This document shows, one piece after another, positions 62,131 to 64,000 of a DNA stretch of 64,000 bases. The DNA is from Megalobrama amblycephala (lineage: Eukaryota; Chordata; Actinopteri; Cypriniformes; Xenocyprididae): contig NC_063052.1 of NCBI RefSeq assembly GCF_018812025.1, positions 29,140,193 to 29,204,192 on the forward strand. Direction: 5' to 3'. The notes beneath the pieces were generated by a model that saw only the letters and a list, made by a program, of their open reading frames with translations, searched no databases and had not been told where the DNA came from. The translations under genes and the position numbers were made by a program. How positions within the stretch are numbered: the stretch's first letter is position 1; each line of letters opens with the position of its first letter.

Positions 62131-63930
62131 TTAGGGCCCAAGCGAAAATTCGCGCAGGGCCCTCTTGTTCTTCTAAGGATTATTTAGGGCCCAAGCGAAA
62201 ATTCGCGCAGGGCCCTCTTGTTTTTCTAAGGATTATTATTATTTTTTTTTTTTTTTTTTTTTTTATTTTTTTTTCCGTCTTCCGGGGCTTTTTGGGGCCT
62301 TAACATGCTCAAAAACTCTTGAAAATTGGCACACACATTGGAATCCGCGGCCAACAGGGCCGGGCAGAAGCTGGTACCCGGGCGTGGCAGGGGGGCTCAA
62401 CAGCGCCCCCTTGAAAAAGGTCTGAAAATTTGGTCCATATATTAAACACGCTTGCACGTATTAGTCTGAAACTCGGTACACATATAGACCTCATCGGGCC
62501 GAACAACTTTCGTGCTCTAAGTTAAACGTCACGCCAACAGGAAGTCAGCTATTAAGGGTTGTTTGAAAAACGCATGCTCTGGAATTTGATATACTCCTCC
62601 TAGACGATTAATCCGATCGCCACCAAACTCGGTCAGCATGAAGTCAAGACACTGATGATTAAAAATTGCCAGGGGATTTTTGATATCTCGAACGGTTTGT
62701 CCGTGGCGAGGCAACGAATTTATGGCGAGAAAAAGGAAACAGGAAATGTGTTATAACGTCTGCATACATATATTGATCTTTATGAAACTTCACAAGTGTG
62801 TTCGTTATAGGAGTCTGATCACATGTATGTGACTATTGTGAGTCAAAGTTATAGCGCCACCAACTGGCAGCAGGAAGTGTATCACTTTTTGAAATGTTTT
62901 GAGATCACCCTCTTATTTTTACCTGATTTGCTTCAAACTTCATCAGTGTAATGTCAATACACAGCAGATGTAGACCTATGACAGGATTTTTGATATTTGA
63001 AATATTGTTGCCATGGCAACAGGTCAAACTGTAATAATATTCTTGAGTGTTTTTGAGGCTCTTAACATGCTTCAAATTGCATGAAACTCGACACACACAT
63101 CAATATTGTCAACCAGTAGACATGGACAAAGCCATAGAAATGGGCGTGGTGGAGGGGCTCAGTAGCGCCACCTTTTGACAAAAGTGGGGGGGTTTGTTTT
63201 TCCTACAGTCACCAAACTCGGTACACATATTGTTCTCATCAAGCCGGACAATTTTCTAATTTACATTCATTAGCTCCGACCAACAGGAAGTCAGCTATTT
63301 TGGTTTGAATGTTAATTTTTTGAAAAAACAGGCTATGAATTTTATACTACTACTCCTACAGGGTTTATCCAATTTACACCAAGCTTTTTTTAACTTGTTG
63401 CTAACACATTGAAGTTGTTTAATTGCAAACGGATTTTGGATATCTCAAACGGTTTGGCCGTGGCGAGGCAACGAATTTATGGCAAGAAAAGGGAAACAAA
63501 GTGTTATAACTTCTGCATACATTAATTGATTTTGATGAAACTTCGGCTTAGTCTTCGTTGTACAAGGCTGATCACATGGATGTGACTATTGTGATTCAAA
63601 GTCATAGCGCCACCAACTGGAAGCAGAAAATGTGTCACTTTCAGCATACATTGAGATCACCCTCTTATTTTTACCTGATTTGCTTCAAAATTCATCAGAA
63701 TAATGTTAAAACTTGGCACATGTAATCCTTTGAAAATGGGCAGGGAGGAGGGGCTCTATAGTGGCACCTTGTAGTGCAGTAAATGTGGAGTGAATTTGAC
63801 ATAGTCCTTTGATGTTTAACCGTTTTAAGTGCCTATTGCCCGCTGTGCACAGTTGCCCTGAAGCCACCGGGGTGGCGGTGCCACCGGGCTTGGGCCCGCC
63901 ATCGCTGCTCGCAGCTATATTTATTGATTT
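62131..63930. repeat. 1.8-kb dispersed repeat with GGGCCCAAGC ends
   Basis: It begins with a 53-bp tandem duplication (GGGCCCAAGCGAAAATTCGC at 62134 and 62187) and a T-rich run. The right end carries the inverse GCTTGGGCCC (63888-63897) then GCTCGCAGCTATATTTA. The interior is an imperfect direct duplication of about 755 bp (GTGGCGAGGCAACGAATTTA near 62700 and 63457; ATAGCGCCACCAACTGG near 62850 and 63605). No transposase is evident; a teleost-wide repeat of uncertain class. Confidence 0.75.
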
Positions 63931-64000
63931 GTTTTAGCACTAAAAAAATTTTTTTCCCTTTATGAGCACATTCTCAGAAACAAATTATGTTCAGAAAACA

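Overview
The window is vertebrate nuclear DNA, almost certainly from a cyprinid (carp/zebrafish-type) fish. It holds multi-exon genes with GT-AG introns, long dinucleotide repeats, and many copies of repeats typical of cyprinid genomes: TTAA-flanked foldback elements beginning AAAGGG.TAGTTCACCC, a tRNA-derived SINE, and Tc1-like remnants. It contains no rRNA, no bacterial genes, no CRISPR array and no virus.

Two protein-coding genes are certain, and both lie on the minus strand. celf3 (CUGBP/Elav-like family member 3, an RNA-binding splicing regulator) is complete. Twelve coding exons between 33113 and 6985 give a 450-residue protein with three RRMs and every junction in frame. A probable non-coding first exon with a short uORF lies near 34.8-34.96 kb. 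rprd2 (a CTD-interacting-domain protein that binds RNA polymerase II) is missing its 5' end. Nine exons from 58098 to 43512 give 1042 codons plus stop, from within the CID domain to the conserved C-terminus. Its first exon(s) should lie beyond the right edge. Human CELF3 and RPRD2 are both on 1q21, which supports the celf3 call over celf4, celf5 or celf6.

Layout: 1-6984 is intergenic DNA with foldback elements, a possible promoter or first exon near 1.4-1.9 kb, and the celf3 3' UTR. 6985-34960 is celf3, including a 13.9-kb intron 2 and a 3.4-kb intron 11 that is mostly nested transposable elements. 34960-42600 is intergenic; two small exon-like segments (38010-38098 and 37492-37584) join in frame into a short cysteine-rich peptide that may be part of a small unrecognised gene. 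42604-58098 is rprd2 with its 3' UTR. 58099-64000 is rprd2 intron or upstream DNA with simple repeats, decayed elements and a 1.8-kb repeat unit at the right end.

The two recognised proteins both act in mRNA production: RPRD2 at the Pol II C-terminal domain, CELF3 in alternative splicing. They are not an operon or a system. No new defence, CRISPR-like or toxin system was found. The most interesting signals are the possible cysteine-rich gene, the shared TTAA/AAAG signature of at least six foldback families, a (CA)44 tract four bases inside a celf3 5' splice site, unusual rprd2 splice donors, and several long hairpins.
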